Assembly: GCF_963678635.1 (NCBI RefSeq) | Contig: NC_087063.1 | Location: 24,064,701 to 24,128,700, forward strand | Length of the DNA: 64,000 nucleotides | DNA from: Symsagittifera roscoffensis | Taxonomy: Eukaryota; Xenacoelomorpha; Acoela; Convolutidae | Reading direction: 5' to 3' | In this document: positions 45,865-55,359 of the stretch, in pieces | Numbering within the stretch: the first letter of the stretch is position 1 | How the letters are laid out: every line of letters starts with the position of its first letter | Notes under the pieces: model-generated | The model's database searches: none | Seen by the model: only the letters and a program-made list of their open reading frames with translations | Told to the model about the DNA's origin: nothing | Translations under genes and position numbers: made by a program

Positions 45865-46674
45865 TCATGACGTGAACGGAAGTTGGTCAACAGGACAATT
45901 TTGTGAGTTTCCGGTCAGCCACTTGGTTATGCATTGGGAGTGGAACACGTGACCGCATGGCAACTCCTTCACGAAACATCCTCCTTTCAACTTCTCCATA
46001 CAAATCACACAAATCGATTCTTTTTCGCCGTTTTCATTTTCCTTCGAATCCCCCTCACTTTCTTCCGGGGCGTGAACAGATAGCTGCCTCGTTGGAAGAG
46101 CTGAAACTTTTTGTCTGTCGGCGGTTCTAGCCTTGATTTTCTCATCCAACTCCAGCAGTTTTTCATAATCTTTGGGAGTAATTTCACGAGTTTGAAGTTC
46201 AAGCATGAATTTTTCGAGCTCGTTTTTGGCTTTAATTACTGCGAACTTCTTACTTCTATGGTAAACAGGCAGGCTCAATATTGACGATACAGTATTATTA
46301 TTTTGTACACTTCCAAACAAAGCGCTATATTTAAATTGAAAGTTAGCAGCATCGTAATCACTTGGACTGCGATGGAAGTTAATGTTATCCTGAAGTCGCT
46401 TGGAAGACTCTAGTTTCCACGCGTTAACTCGGAGTTTTTTCGGAAGTTCGGCTCCAGATCCATATCTTACCATACTATCCGGATGGATAAGACACTGTTT
46501 GCTCCGAACAAACTTTCTTGGTTTCGGTGCTCGTTTTGAGTTTCGGCTCTCAGCAGCTAGTTCGGCTCTGAAAATTTTCTCCATATTCGAGTCAAGAATG
46601 TAACCGAGAATCTCGTACGGATTGGAATTTGAAGCGTCTAGCAGCGCAGTACAAGATTCAATATTATCGCTCAT
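45865..46674 (-). CDS. RING-H2 finger protein, probable E3 ubiquitin ligase, 269 residues
   Basis: The C terminus is a RING-H2 domain: Cys222, Cys225, Cys240, His242, His245, Cys248, Cys260 and Asp263 (CVIC ... PCGHVFHSQC ... CPVD). Asp takes the place of the eighth cysteine, as known in RBX1-type RINGs. RING-H2 proteins usually bind E2 enzymes and transfer ubiquitin. Residues 1-220 are charged with no recognised domain; 158-186 (AKNELEKFMLELQTREITPK) may be helical. Uninterrupted single exon. The ATG at 46674 is preferred: the frame extends nine codons further but without another ATG. ACCACAG just upstream could be an acceptor for a 5' UTR intron, otherwise it may be a retrocopy. No transmembrane segment seen. 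Confidence 0.8.
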   Translation of the reverse strand: MSDNIESCTALLDASNSNPYEILGYILDSNMEKIFRAELAAESRNSKRAPKPRKFVRSKQCLIHPDSMVRYGSGAELPKKLRVNAWKLESSKRLQDNINFHRSPSDYDAANFQFKYSALFGSVQNNNTVSSILSLPVYHRSKKFAVIKAKNELEKFMLELQTREITPKDYEKLLELDEKIKARTADRQKVSALPTRQLSVHAPEESEGDSKENENGEKESICVICMEKLKGGCFVKELPCGHVFHSQCITKWLTGNSQNCPVDQLPFTS

Positions 46675-47060
46675 TTTCGATTTTTGATTCAATTTAGCCA
46701 AATCTGTGGTAAAATTTCTTTTAGAAGGCTTGCTTTGAAAATAAATCTAGCCTTTATGCAAGAAGTTACAAAATGGTATTGATGAAAATAATCGAGCAAT
46801 TTGATCAAATAAATGACGTTTGTTTTATAAATCTAATTTTAGCAAATGACGTCAACCGATTCCGTCACAATTGCATAAACTCTAATTCAATTCAGATGGT
46901 ATTAGACTGCAGTAGCTATGCTACAAGCACATGAATCACAATCGCACGATTAAATATACTAACCAGATATTTGGATTGTATCTGCAACTGAGAAACAATT
47001 CGCAAAGTTCATGCAAATCTGAGCTTCCCGCATTTCAGAAAAGTGAAAACAAATCGATTA
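46675..47060. other. Upstream flank of the RING gene
   Basis: About 385 bp. No TATA box in a fixed place and no repeat boundary until the HINE-like dimer begins at 47061. Probably includes the promoter. Confidence 0.3.
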
Positions 47061-48095
47061 CAAGACTGCTCGTATCAGGGCAAAGCCCTGAATGTTCTGA
47101 CTGCCTTTTAAGGTTTATGGAGTAGTACTAACATTAAAAAATTCAATGAAATAAAACAAAAGAAATTTTTTTTTCTAAAATGTGAAATTTTTTATGAAAA
47201 GCATCCCCCCACACGCCGCGGTATAAAGTACAAAAGGATAGATTTCGCTCCTTGAAACAAATCAATTATGGCAAATAAGCTTCTTTCAACCAATTTGGAA
47301 CGATTTCTAAGACGGATTAACTCTCCGCTTACGCGTTAATAGCGTGAAATATATCGCGCGTTAATTGTCCCAAATTGGCCAAAATGCCAATCTTTAAACC
47401 CCCGTAACTTTACGAAAAATGATCACAGGTGAAATATCTTTTCAAATTTGAGCTCAAGACAACAATACCTTTCGAATGATATAAAAAAATTCCGTCAAAA
47501 ATGGCTAGTTAAAAAGTCGAAATTTGTCTGAAGAAAAAAAAACCCAACCCGAGCACAAATATTCCGTTACTTTTGCATCGAAAGTCGGAACAACAAGACT
47601 GCTGGTATCAGGGCGAAGCCCTGAATGTTCCGACTGCCTTTTAAGGTTTCTGGGGCCGTAATAACAATAAAAAGAAAAAAAAATTCTAAAATTTGAAATT
47701 TTTATGAAAATCATCACCCCACACGCCATATAATGTACAAAAGGATAGTTTTCGCTCCTTGTAACAAATCAATTATGGCAAATAAGCTTCGTTCAACCAA
47801 TTTAGAACGATTTATAAGACGGATAAAATCTCCGCTTACGCGTTAATAGCGCGAAATATATCGCGCGTTAATTGTCCCAAATTGGTCAAAATGACAATCT
47901 TTAAACCCCCGTAAATTTACGAAAAATGATCACATGAATCTTTTCAAATTTGAACTCAAGGCAACAATACCTTTCGAATAATATTTAAAAATTCCGTCAA
48001 AAATGGCTAGTTAAAAAGTCGAAATTTGTCTGAAGAAAAAAAGAACCCACCCCGAGCACAATTATTCCGTTACTTTCGTATCGAAAGTCGGAACA
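47061..48095 (-). mobile_element. HINE-like repeat, head-to-tail dimer
   Basis: Units 47061-47592 and 47593-48095, both with the 5' hairpin, subterminal repeat and 3' hairpin. The junction is GTCGGAACAA/CAAGACTGCT. Unit 2 has GGGGCCGTAATAAC in place of GGAGCAGTAATAAC, as does the short third unit at 39182-39272, linking the two loci. Confidence 0.8.
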
Positions 48096-48586
48096 ATAAT
48101 GGATTTTCGTGGTCTATGTTGCAAATATAATCGATTACCATGTTATGTCCAGACAACAAAATTGGACTAAAAATGAATTTAAATCCATTTTTTCCCGACA
48201 AAACAAAATTCATTATAACTCATTTTGAATACATTATAATGGATTTTATAAAAAGTAGGGAGTCACATTAAAAAGGAATTTTTTTCCACTTTATTTTTGT
48301 TTCGCGCGTCGTGCTAAATTTTGCAATAATTTCAGCTTTTATCAAGTGAGTGATGCGGAAACTTTGCAAAGCGAGTGTACGGCTTGGCCTAATCTATTTC
48401 AAAACCTAAACTCAAATTGCAAAAAGATTCCGTTGAGCTGCCCCCCCCCAACGTTTGCCCCTCTGTTTCCCTTCAATCCCCCTAACGTTTGTCCATTTGC
48501 TCCCCCCCCATCAACTGAACACACCCCCCCTGAACAACCCCCCAATTGGACACCACCCGCCTGAACAACCCCACCTGAACACGTTA
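48096..48586. other. AATCGATTATAATCC-type repeat and C-rich flank
   Basis: 48100-48262 has the TTATAATGGATTTTA-type words of the element at 16946. 48438-48580 is C-rich (runs of 7-9 C). This is the left flank of the BEL element. Confidence 0.45.
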
Positions 48587-48591
48587 CGTTG

Positions 48592-49051
48592 TATTCTGGC
48601 CTTTTTTATAACTTTTTTATAACTTATAAAAACAGGAAACAGAATCGGTTTAATTCAAGAGAATCAATAAACGGCGAATTTTAGTAATTTTTTATTGCAC
48701 GGAAATAGCAACAACATTACACATAACAAGTTAAAAAGTGGGCTTGTTCATGCCCTGATTTGTGTGATTTATGTGTTTTTTCACAATGAGTTCATACTTA
48801 GTTCACGCAGTTTAATTAACAGAAACTCATTTGCAAACCAATTTTGAACCGATTAAAATATTAGCATTTTTTGTTCTGTCAGGTTCGGCTCAAATAGGAT
48901 TCTCAAATGAAACGACTGAGGTGAGAATCGAACCCACGCCGAACTCCCCTGAACGCACTATGTATACGCTGAGCTATATAGCTGATTTTGCTAAGCAACT
49001 ATACTGGCTTTATACTATACTTTCATACTTTAATGCTATGTAGCATTAACA
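48592..49051 (-). repeat. BEL 3' LTR
   Basis: 460 bp. On the minus strand it begins TGTTAATGCTACATAGC and ends GGCCAGAATA. It differs from the other LTR at two positions (near 48602 and 48647). AATAAA on the minus strand (about 48691) is a candidate polyadenylation signal. The pol stop codon lies inside it. A tRNA-like block is at 48917-48985. Confidence 0.9.
48917..48985 (-). promoter_or_regulatory. tRNA-like block in the BEL LTR (box A and box B)
   Basis: On the minus strand TAGCTCAGCGT (48976-48966) resembles the pol III box A and GGTTCGATTCT (48934-48924) box B, at tRNA-like spacing. GTGGG-TTCGATT-CTCAC forms a full T arm. Acceptor and anticodon stems do not form, so it is not a functional tRNA gene. 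The same block is in the other LTR (58323-58391). The relic at 29687-29735 has a comparable pair (GGTTTCGAGCCCC, TGGCTAACAGTCG). Confidence 0.6.
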
Positions 49052-51207
49052 TCCTCCACCCCCGAAGGAGCGAGAACCGGAACGAGCTTAACGAGCGGCC
49101 GAGTGTAGTGTCCGGAAACGGTCCTTAGGTTTGCGGAGCGGGCGGTGTTGTCTTTGCCGTAGTTTAGCCACATGATGCGTGCTAGTGGGTAAAGGCCCCT
49201 AGGGCTAGTGGATTCAACTAACCACACCATATCTCCCGTTTTCAAAGAGTATTCGGGAGTAGCATGCCACTTAACTCTTTTATTGAGTGTAGGGACGTAC
49301 TCACTTAACCATCGCTGCCAATTTGCGTTTGCGTACGAATGCGCACGGGCATAGCGTTTAGAGTGAGAATAGTTTTCACTCGACCTTAGAGACGGAAACT
49401 TTAGACTGTGCTGACCTAAGAGGAAATGATTCGGCGTCAAAGCCTCAAGACTATCGGGGTCGTCAGAAACGGGAGTGAGTGGACGGGCGTTTAGTGAACC
49501 TTCAACTAGGCACATGGTTGTGTTCAAAATCTCGTCAGTCAACTTTCTTGACCCTAAGATTGCATAAAACACACGCTTACAACTGCGCACCATTCGCTCC
49601 CATGCTCCACTTTGATGTGGTGCACTTGGCGGATTATACTTCCACTTAATGCCGTTGTGTACGAGCGACAGTGGAGCTTCTGCGTTCCAATTTTTGATGC
49701 ACAGAAGAAGCTCTTTTTCGGCTCCTACAAAGTTTGTTCCGTTGTCCGACCAAATTATTGAGGGTGTTCCTCGCCTAGAAATAAAGCGCTCGATAGCCAT
49801 CACACATGAACTTGTGTCCATGGATGGAACCAACTCAATGTGAATTGCGCGAGTCGTTAAGCAAGTAAATAGAAAACCCCAGCGTTTCTCGGAAGATCGA
49901 CGAATGGTTACATGAAATGGTCCAAAATAATCGACGCCGCAGTTCGAGAACGGTGGCTGGCGGTAACCTAGACGCTCCGCGGGAAGGTCAGACATCATTG
50001 GAGTAACGGTTTTCGCTTTTCGCTTTCTACAGCACACGCAATGTGTTTCAATAGCTCTTAGTGCAGATCTTAAGCGTAGTACAACAAATTGCTGATGAAT
50101 GACGGAACGAAGGTAGTCGACTGACTGATGTTCATGCTTAATGTGATAAAAACGGAGAAACAATCGGATTAGGCGATGGCGGCTATCCAAAATTATTGGA
50201 TGGCGAGTTTCGAATGCGGTTGCAGAGAGACGTTGGATACGGCCGGTAGATCTAATTAAACCGTTCGGCCCGATAAAAGGCGAATACGATGATATACGGC
50301 TCGACGTTTTCACATATTTTCCAGCTGCTAATTGTTTACTTTCAGCTGGGAATGACTCTAACTGCGAAAGTTGCAAAAGTTTTCCCTCTGAAATAACAAG
50401 TTCTGCTGGATCAATTATGGCCTTATCTGGTGATCTGAAATGTCTATGTTTAGGTGAGAGTCTCAACATATATGCGACAAGTCGCTTTATCTTGCAGAAA
50501 AAGCTATACTCTTCCCAAGGGAAGGCAAAGTCAATCGAAACTGCAGTGCACCGAAAATTGTAAGAGACCTCTAAACCCTCGTTTAGATCGTAGACCGGAC
50601 CATCCAGGCGAATTTTGTCAGTAACTTCTCTTTTTGGCTTGAAAGGCCAATCAGAAGTTTTCAAAAAGGAAGGGCCGTTTACCCAACTGCTTTGCTTGAG
50701 GGAGTCAGCAGTAATACCTCTAGTTCCGGTGTCAGCGGGGTTGTCTCCACTCAAAACATGGAACCATTGGTCATTTGATGTTGACTCCAGAATCTCGGCT
50801 ACTCGATTGGCTACAAACACGGGCTGTTTGCTTGTCGAGTTCAACCACTGAAGGACTGTTGTGCTGTCAGTCCACATGAACACTTTGGAAATATTCAGTG
50901 TCAGAGCTTTCTCGATATCATCCTTCAGGCGACTGGCAAGAAGCGCAGCCTGAAGTTCCAACTTCGGAATTGAAAGCATCTTCATCGGGGCTACTCTTGC
51001 TTTACCGAAAACAAACGCTAGTTGACATTTGGAACAGGCGTTTTTCTGAGCTCGAAGGAATGCTACAGAACAGAAAACGTCCAATGAGCTATCACCGAAC
51101 ATGTGCAGCTCAATCTCATCTACTGAGAAGTCAAAAAAGCAACGAGGTATTTTGAGCTGCGCTAAAACTGGCAAGCCAGAGTGCCATTCAGTGAATCTGC
51201 GGCACAA
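49036..51207 (-). CDS. BEL pol C-terminal part: RNase H and DDE integrase
   Basis: 723 codons. RNase H occupies the first part (FGDSSLDVFCSVAF, KLELQAALLASRL, WTDSTTVLQWL and GDNPADTGTRG are its conserved blocks). Then an integrase with zinc-binding HCVCCRKRKAK. The catalytic triad is Asp in CGVDYFGPF, Asp in WSDNGTNF and Glu in GAWERMV. A C-terminal domain follows with LTPNHFLLG and the BEL-typical DGMV-like GDMVWL. The end VNAT-stop is encoded by the LTR. It is in frame with the RT segment upstream, separated only by TAG 51229-51231. The listed start is not an ATG; this is a piece of a polyprotein. Confidence 0.9.
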   Translation of the reverse strand: MCRRFTEWHSGLPVLAQLKIPRCFFDFSVDEIELHMFGDSSLDVFCSVAFLRAQKNACSKCQLAFVFGKARVAPMKMLSIPKLELQAALLASRLKDDIEKALTLNISKVFMWTDSTTVLQWLNSTSKQPVFVANRVAEILESTSNDQWFHVLSGDNPADTGTRGITADSLKQSSWVNGPSFLKTSDWPFKPKREVTDKIRLDGPVYDLNEGLEVSYNFRCTAVSIDFAFPWEEYSFFCKIKRLVAYMLRLSPKHRHFRSPDKAIIDPAELVISEGKLLQLSQLESFPAESKQLAAGKYVKTSSRISSYSPFIGPNGLIRSTGRIQRLSATAFETRHPIILDSRHRLIRLFLRFYHIKHEHQSVDYLRSVIHQQFVVLRLRSALRAIETHCVCCRKRKAKTVTPMMSDLPAERLGYRQPPFSNCGVDYFGPFHVTIRRSSEKRWGFLFTCLTTRAIHIELVPSMDTSSCVMAIERFISRRGTPSIIWSDNGTNFVGAEKELLLCIKNWNAEAPLSLVHNGIKWKYNPPSAPHQSGAWERMVRSCKRVFYAILGSRKLTDEILNTTMCLVEGSLNARPLTPVSDDPDSLEALTPNHFLLGQHSLKFPSLRSSENYSHSKRYARAHSYANANWQRWLSEYVPTLNKRVKWHATPEYSLKTGDMVWLVESTSPRGLYPLARIMWLNYGKDNTARSANLRTVSGHYTRPLVKLVPVLAPSGVEDVNAT
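49052..49063 (-). promoter_or_regulatory. BEL polypurine tract
   Basis: GGGGGTGGAGGA on the minus strand directly precedes the 3' LTR, the expected plus-strand primer. It is also coding: it falls in the last codons of pol. Confidence 0.75.
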
Positions 51208-51228
51208 CTCAATTGGCAGTGGGTCGTC

Positions 51229-52269
51229 CTACTGTTGGCCACTCAATCTCCAGATATCTTTCAGTAACAAACGTGCGCGTACGGTATACGGGGCGACAAG
51301 ACCTATGGGGTCGAACACGGATGACACAAAACTAAGGACCGATCGCTGCGTAACAGAGTCTTTGAGTTCGCGGTTGACTCCTCTGTTCACAACCAACGTA
51401 TCGGTGACGTGGTCCAATTTGAGAGCGAGAACATGCGATGCAGTTTCCGGATTAATCGCAGCGGTAATAACTTCCTTACTGTTGTTAGCGCTGGTCTTAG
51501 GGGGATTTAGTTTCGAAGACAAATTGGGAACGTTGCTAATAAATTTTGTAAGATTAAACCCACCCAATTTAAACAGTTCAACTAAACTGCGACTTAACCT
51601 TAAAGCAGTTTCTGGGTTTTTCACAGACCCAAGGTAGTCATCCATGTAAAAGTTGTTAAGCACGGCGTAAGCGGCATCGGGGTAACGATCTTGGTTATCG
51701 ACGGCTGTTCGGCGAAGAGCATAGTTAGCACATGTCGGAGAATCTTTCGCTCCAAATATATGCCTTGTATATTGAAATACACTCACATCTGATGTTGGGT
51801 CCTCCCGCCACAAAAAACGCAAGGAACGTTGATCGCTTTCTAGTGAGCCGACCTGCATAAACATGCCTTCGATATCTGCGGAAATTGCGTATTTGTGCTC
51901 TCGGAAGCGCATTAAAACGAATAAAAGGTTCTGAAGCAGATCGGGACCGATGAGAAGGGAGTTATTCAATGAATTGCCGCGAAACCTAGAAGCACCGTTT
52001 AAAACGCGCCGAACTTTGCCGGGTTTGTTCGGATTTAAAACTGGGTGGTGCGGTACGTACCATTCTTGGTCTGAACGGTTTTTTGAGTCGTGAGGGCTAA
52101 CCGGGACCACGTAACCCTTCTCGACATCACTTCGGATGTCTGATGCGTATGGAGTTTTCAGGTTTAAATCTTTCTCTAGACGCTTTTCAAGAGACTTAAA
52201 CTGGACCAACGAAGCGTAAAAGTTGTAAAAGTTATTGGGAAGATGAATGTTGTCATCAGCCCAGAGCAT
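51229..52269 (-). CDS. BEL pol: reverse transcriptase
   Basis: 346 codons. GKVRRVLNGASRFRGNSLN, SADIEGMFMQV (motif A), GAKDSPTCANYAL (motif B) and NNFYMDDYLGS (catalytic YMDD, motif C) are in order and intact. It begins mid-polyprotein: the frame continues 29 codons upstream to TAA 52357-52359. Closed by TAG 51229-51231, where the frame simply continues into RNase H. Confidence 0.9.
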   Translation of the reverse strand: MLWADDNIHLPNNFYNFYASLVQFKSLEKRLEKDLNLKTPYASDIRSDVEKGYVVPVSPHDSKNRSDQEWYVPHHPVLNPNKPGKVRRVLNGASRFRGNSLNNSLLIGPDLLQNLLFVLMRFREHKYAISADIEGMFMQVGSLESDQRSLRFLWREDPTSDVSVFQYTRHIFGAKDSPTCANYALRRTAVDNQDRYPDAAYAVLNNFYMDDYLGSVKNPETALRLSRSLVELFKLGGFNLTKFISNVPNLSSKLNPPKTSANNSKEVITAAINPETASHVLALKLDHVTDTLVVNRGVNRELKDSVTQRSVLSFVSSVFDPIGLVAPYTVRARLLLKDIWRLSGQQ

Positions 52270-52356
52270 TCTGACAACATAACGGCTGCCATCATGAATC
52301 GTGGTAGAGTCAAGAATTTTTTGTGCACGTTTATCAGCTGAGGAACGGGGATCAGC

Positions 52357-53280
52357 TTATTTAAACGTGCCATACGACTCTAGCTCGTACCATTTCTTCA
52401 CTTGGTCAGCAAGTGCTACGTCTTCAACAATGCACTTGAAAGTGGTGGCTCGAACACCAATTGGTGATGGAAGTGGGCCACTGAGAACCCAGCCAATGGG
52501 CATACGGACAGCAACAGGAGTGTTTTGATTTCGTCCTTGGAAGTATTCGAGAGGCTTGGTTGCATGAAAGACATCCTGCCCCAATATCATCTCAACGTCG
52601 GAATAGTTGTAGACAATAGGTTTAATTGGCTGAAGATGTGGAAACCTGTCTTGGAGAATGGTAACGTCAATGGTTTCGGAACCAACGCTCAAACTGTCTT
52701 TCACAAACGGCGTAACCCTAAACGAATATTCATTGTGGTCAAATTTGGCAAAAACATTCACTTCGACTTGTTGCGTGGGAACGGATTCCGTCGAATTGAA
52801 GCCGTTTACCAGAATATCTAGCTTTTGGCCAGCTAAATTTAAACGCTGTGCTAGGCCCGCTGAGACCCATGAGTGGGTACAACAGGAATCGCACATTACA
52901 AGAGCAGTGGTCACATCTGTGTGTGAACTTATTTCTAATTGAAGCACAGGAAGGAGTCCCGTTAGTTTCTTGTAAGACGGCGAACCGGCTACGTTCGATG
53001 CCGAAGTTTGCGGCTTATTCCGGTTCGGCGGGGCGGTACTGTTTGAAATCGAATGGCTTGCATTATTGCTATTGTTTAACTCTTGGCTTGCAGACCTTAC
53101 GCTGAAAACTTTCTCAGCACCATGCAACAAGACATTATGGGTGCTTTCACAACCAGGCTTAGTGCATTTGCGGGCTTTAGGGCATTTTCGGAACATGTGG
53201 CCAGGTTGAAAGCAAACAAAACACAACCTGTTTTGTGCCGAGAATTGAGCTCGTTGAGTTGGGGTCTTTTCCTTAAACAC
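52357..53280 (-). CDS. BEL gag-pol: CCHC knuckle and aspartic protease
   Basis: CFVCFQPGHMFRKC is a CCHC zinc knuckle, followed by a second Cys/His cluster (KCTKPGCESTHNVLLH). The protease domain has MCDSCCTHSWVSAGLA, the D-S-x-x-T-H motif of BEL proteases, and ILGQDVFHA near its end. The frame is open upstream to TAA 53329-53331 and continues in phase with gag. Confidence 0.85.
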   Translation of the reverse strand: MFKEKTPTQRAQFSAQNRLCFVCFQPGHMFRKCPKARKCTKPGCESTHNVLLHGAEKVFSVRSASQELNNSNNASHSISNSTAPPNRNKPQTSASNVAGSPSYKKLTGLLPVLQLEISSHTDVTTALVMCDSCCTHSWVSAGLAQRLNLAGQKLDILVNGFNSTESVPTQQVEVNVFAKFDHNEYSFRVTPFVKDSLSVGSETIDVTILQDRFPHLQPIKPIVYNYSDVEMILGQDVFHATKPLEYFQGRNQNTPVAVRMPIGWVLSGPLPSPIGVRATTFKCIVEDVALADQVKKWYELESYGTFK

Positions 53281-53328
53281 AGAACAACTCCAGAGTGGGT
53301 GTTTACCCTTGCACGAGAGGGACGGAGC

Positions 53329-54081
53329 TTAAAAAGGTTTTTCAACTTTTGAAGCAGCGGCAAAAAAATTTATAGGTGGTTTATGGAAAGCAGTATTTGG
53401 AGTCTCCTCAGGTCGTGACTTATTCTGACTCACACGCATAAGTTCATGTGCCGCAGCCTTGTCGCGGAGCCAATCATTAAAGTCTAAAACGGTTGGCTGT
53501 CTCCAACATTTCTTTACAGAGTGGAGAGACCATGACTCTTTCATATTTGGAGGCAATTTTGAAATAACTTGATTCAAAACGGATGTACTCTTCAAGTCGT
53601 ACTCATATCCTAACGATTTTAAAACAGCGACAAGACTGGATATACAGGAAGCAAAACTGATAATGCTTTTTGAATTGTGCATTTTGAGAGGTGGAAAATT
53701 TGAAAGTTTTTAAAGATGAGCTGCCACAATCGTCTGTGGTTGTCCAATTTTCCTCTCTACAGTTTTCAAAGTGGCCTTGTAGAATACTCAACTCTAAGCG
53801 AATTCGGCAATTGCATTCTTCGCTTTGCCTGAAACGAGAGTTTTGAGATTGGTCAGTTTGACATCATCACTTAAAACTTTTGCATCGATTGCACTTTTGA
53901 ACTGACCAAACCATTCAGGCCACTGCAACGGATTTCCGTCGAAAGAAGACAATTTCCATTCAGGCAAGGGACCTTTCCGGCTCAGTGTCAAGATTTCAGC
54001 TAGATCTTGATTTGTGATTGGTTTACTGTTCGAGGACGTAAATGGGCCATATTGTTTGTTCTCATTTGTATAAGGCGCCAT
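53329..54081 (-). pseudogene. BEL gag, DUF1759-type segment, with three stops
   Basis: GPLPEWKLSSFDGNPLQWPEW (54020-53950) is the conserved gag motif. VSGKAKNAI and the helical part SISSLVAVLKSLGYEYD to VISKLPPNM follow. In-frame stops: TAG 53794-53796, TGA 53788-53790, TAA 53710-53712 and TAA 53329-53331 at the end. No frameshift. Confidence 0.8.
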
Positions 54082-54146
54082 CAGCGGTTTTGAATAGATT
54101 GCGGCGTCTAAAGCTTTAGAATCACCGACATAAAAAGCTGTACCTC

Positions 54147-54326
54147 CGACATAAAAACGTTACTGCTTTCGGCTTTGGTCAAAACACTCAAATTAACTTA
54201 ATTACATGCAGAAATAGTGAGCTCATGGCTGGGTCTCAGTATCCCCAGACCACGAGGTCACTCCTAAAATCAGGGCTTTTACTACTTATTGAATTGTTAT
54301 TGTTTTTGTTCAGTAGATAAAAATCA
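54147..54326 (-). repeat. 180-bp direct repeat, gag-internal copy
   Basis: Nearly identical to 55525-55704 in the leader. It interrupts the gag frame with several stops, and an open frame in the same phase resumes right after it (54146 downward). The junction carries GATGATGATTTTTATC. No splice sites at its edges, so it is not an intron. Confidence 0.8.
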
Positions 54327-55353
54327 TCATCGAGAAAGGTTGAACATTCGATGGCTGTGTGACATAATATGAGTTAGGGGAGAAGGTGACTGTTGGAGGA
54401 TTGAGAGGACCAACGTTAGTTGGTAAGAGCGGTTGGTACACAAAATTTGCGGAATTACTTGGGGAAAAAGTTTGTTGAGCAATGGGCATTGAGCTCGTCG
54501 GGATATTAGAATGATGAAAACTACTCTGCATCAAAGGGTTGTAGTTGTATAGGTTGGTCAAAGGTAGCTGTTCCTGTGGCTCATACGTACTGTTTACATT
54601 TGGATTTGGCAAGCTGACATTTGTATTTGATGTATGAGGGACGTTAACACTCTGTGAGTTTATACACGTGGTATCGAAATAATCAGCAAATGGATGTGAG
54701 TTTTTAATCATTGTCAGATTTCTACTGAAAGGCGGTTCAATACTTGAAAATGACAAGAAATCGGAAGCTGGTTCCAGATTGACACTTTGGATTGGCGCCA
54801 CGGGCTGAACTATCTCCTGAGTTGGGAATTGAGTGTTCACCCAACTTCTTGTCCTGTCTTCCTCCGTTTGGTTCTCCTGAACGGCCATTGACAATTTCGA
54901 TCTGCTACGACGAAAATCACAAATTTCAGAGGCGTCTTCCAGATATTCAGCCTCTTCGATAGTTGCTTCAGCTAGCTTTTGACGGCTTTCCTCTACAACC
55001 ACATCAAGATCAAGTTGACCCTTCATCGACTGAATCTGGATCTCTTGCTTTTTCAAACGAAGCTTAGCCTTTACTTGGCGTTCAACTTCCTCGCGTCTAA
55101 TTTCTGCAAGGGCTGCCTCTCTTCGACGCTCACTCGAAGTCATTGATGCAATCTTAGAACGCTGTGAAAGGGGTTTCTTGGAACGGACGGATTCGCTTGG
55201 CGTTGGGGTTCGTGCAGTTGCTACCTGGTCCTCTTGATGTTTAATTTGAAAGTAATTTTTAGCTAGACCTAATACATTGTCATGTTTTTCAGTGATAGAT
55301 CCAAGGTAAAACTCAAGTTGATTTATTGTTTCACCAGCGTTGTTGCTGTGCAT
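54310..55353 (-). CDS. BEL gag N-terminal segment, coiled coil plus Asn/Pro/Ser-rich tail
   Basis: First ATG at 55353 (MHSNNAGETINQ). Residues 60-150 are strongly charged and helical (SSERRREAALAEIRREEVER, KLRLKKQEIQIQSMKGQL), the coiled coil often found at the start of BEL gag. The tail (SLPNPNVNSTYEPQEQLPL) is low complexity. In the same frame as the rest of gag-pol; ends by running into the 180-bp repeat. Confidence 0.65.
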   Translation of the reverse strand: MHSNNAGETINQLEFYLGSITEKHDNVLGLAKNYFQIKHQEDQVATARTPTPSESVRSKKPLSQRSKIASMTSSERRREAALAEIRREEVERQVKAKLRLKKQEIQIQSMKGQLDLDVVVEESRQKLAEATIEEAEYLEDASEICDFRRSRSKLSMAVQENQTEEDRTRSWVNTQFPTQEIVQPVAPIQSVNLEPASDFLSFSSIEPPFSRNLTMIKNSHPFADYFDTTCINSQSVNVPHTSNTNVSLPNPNVNSTYEPQEQLPLTNLYNYNPLMQSSFHHSNIPTSSMPIAQQTFSPSNSANFVYQPLLPTNVGPLNPPTVTFSPNSYYVTQPSNVQPFSMMIFIY

Positions 55354-55359
55354 AGACAA

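Noticed and set aside
48911-48990. A functional tRNA gene in the BEL LTR
   Set aside because: Only the T arm forms well. Acceptor and anticodon stems do not pair, so it is called tRNA-like, not a tRNA gene.
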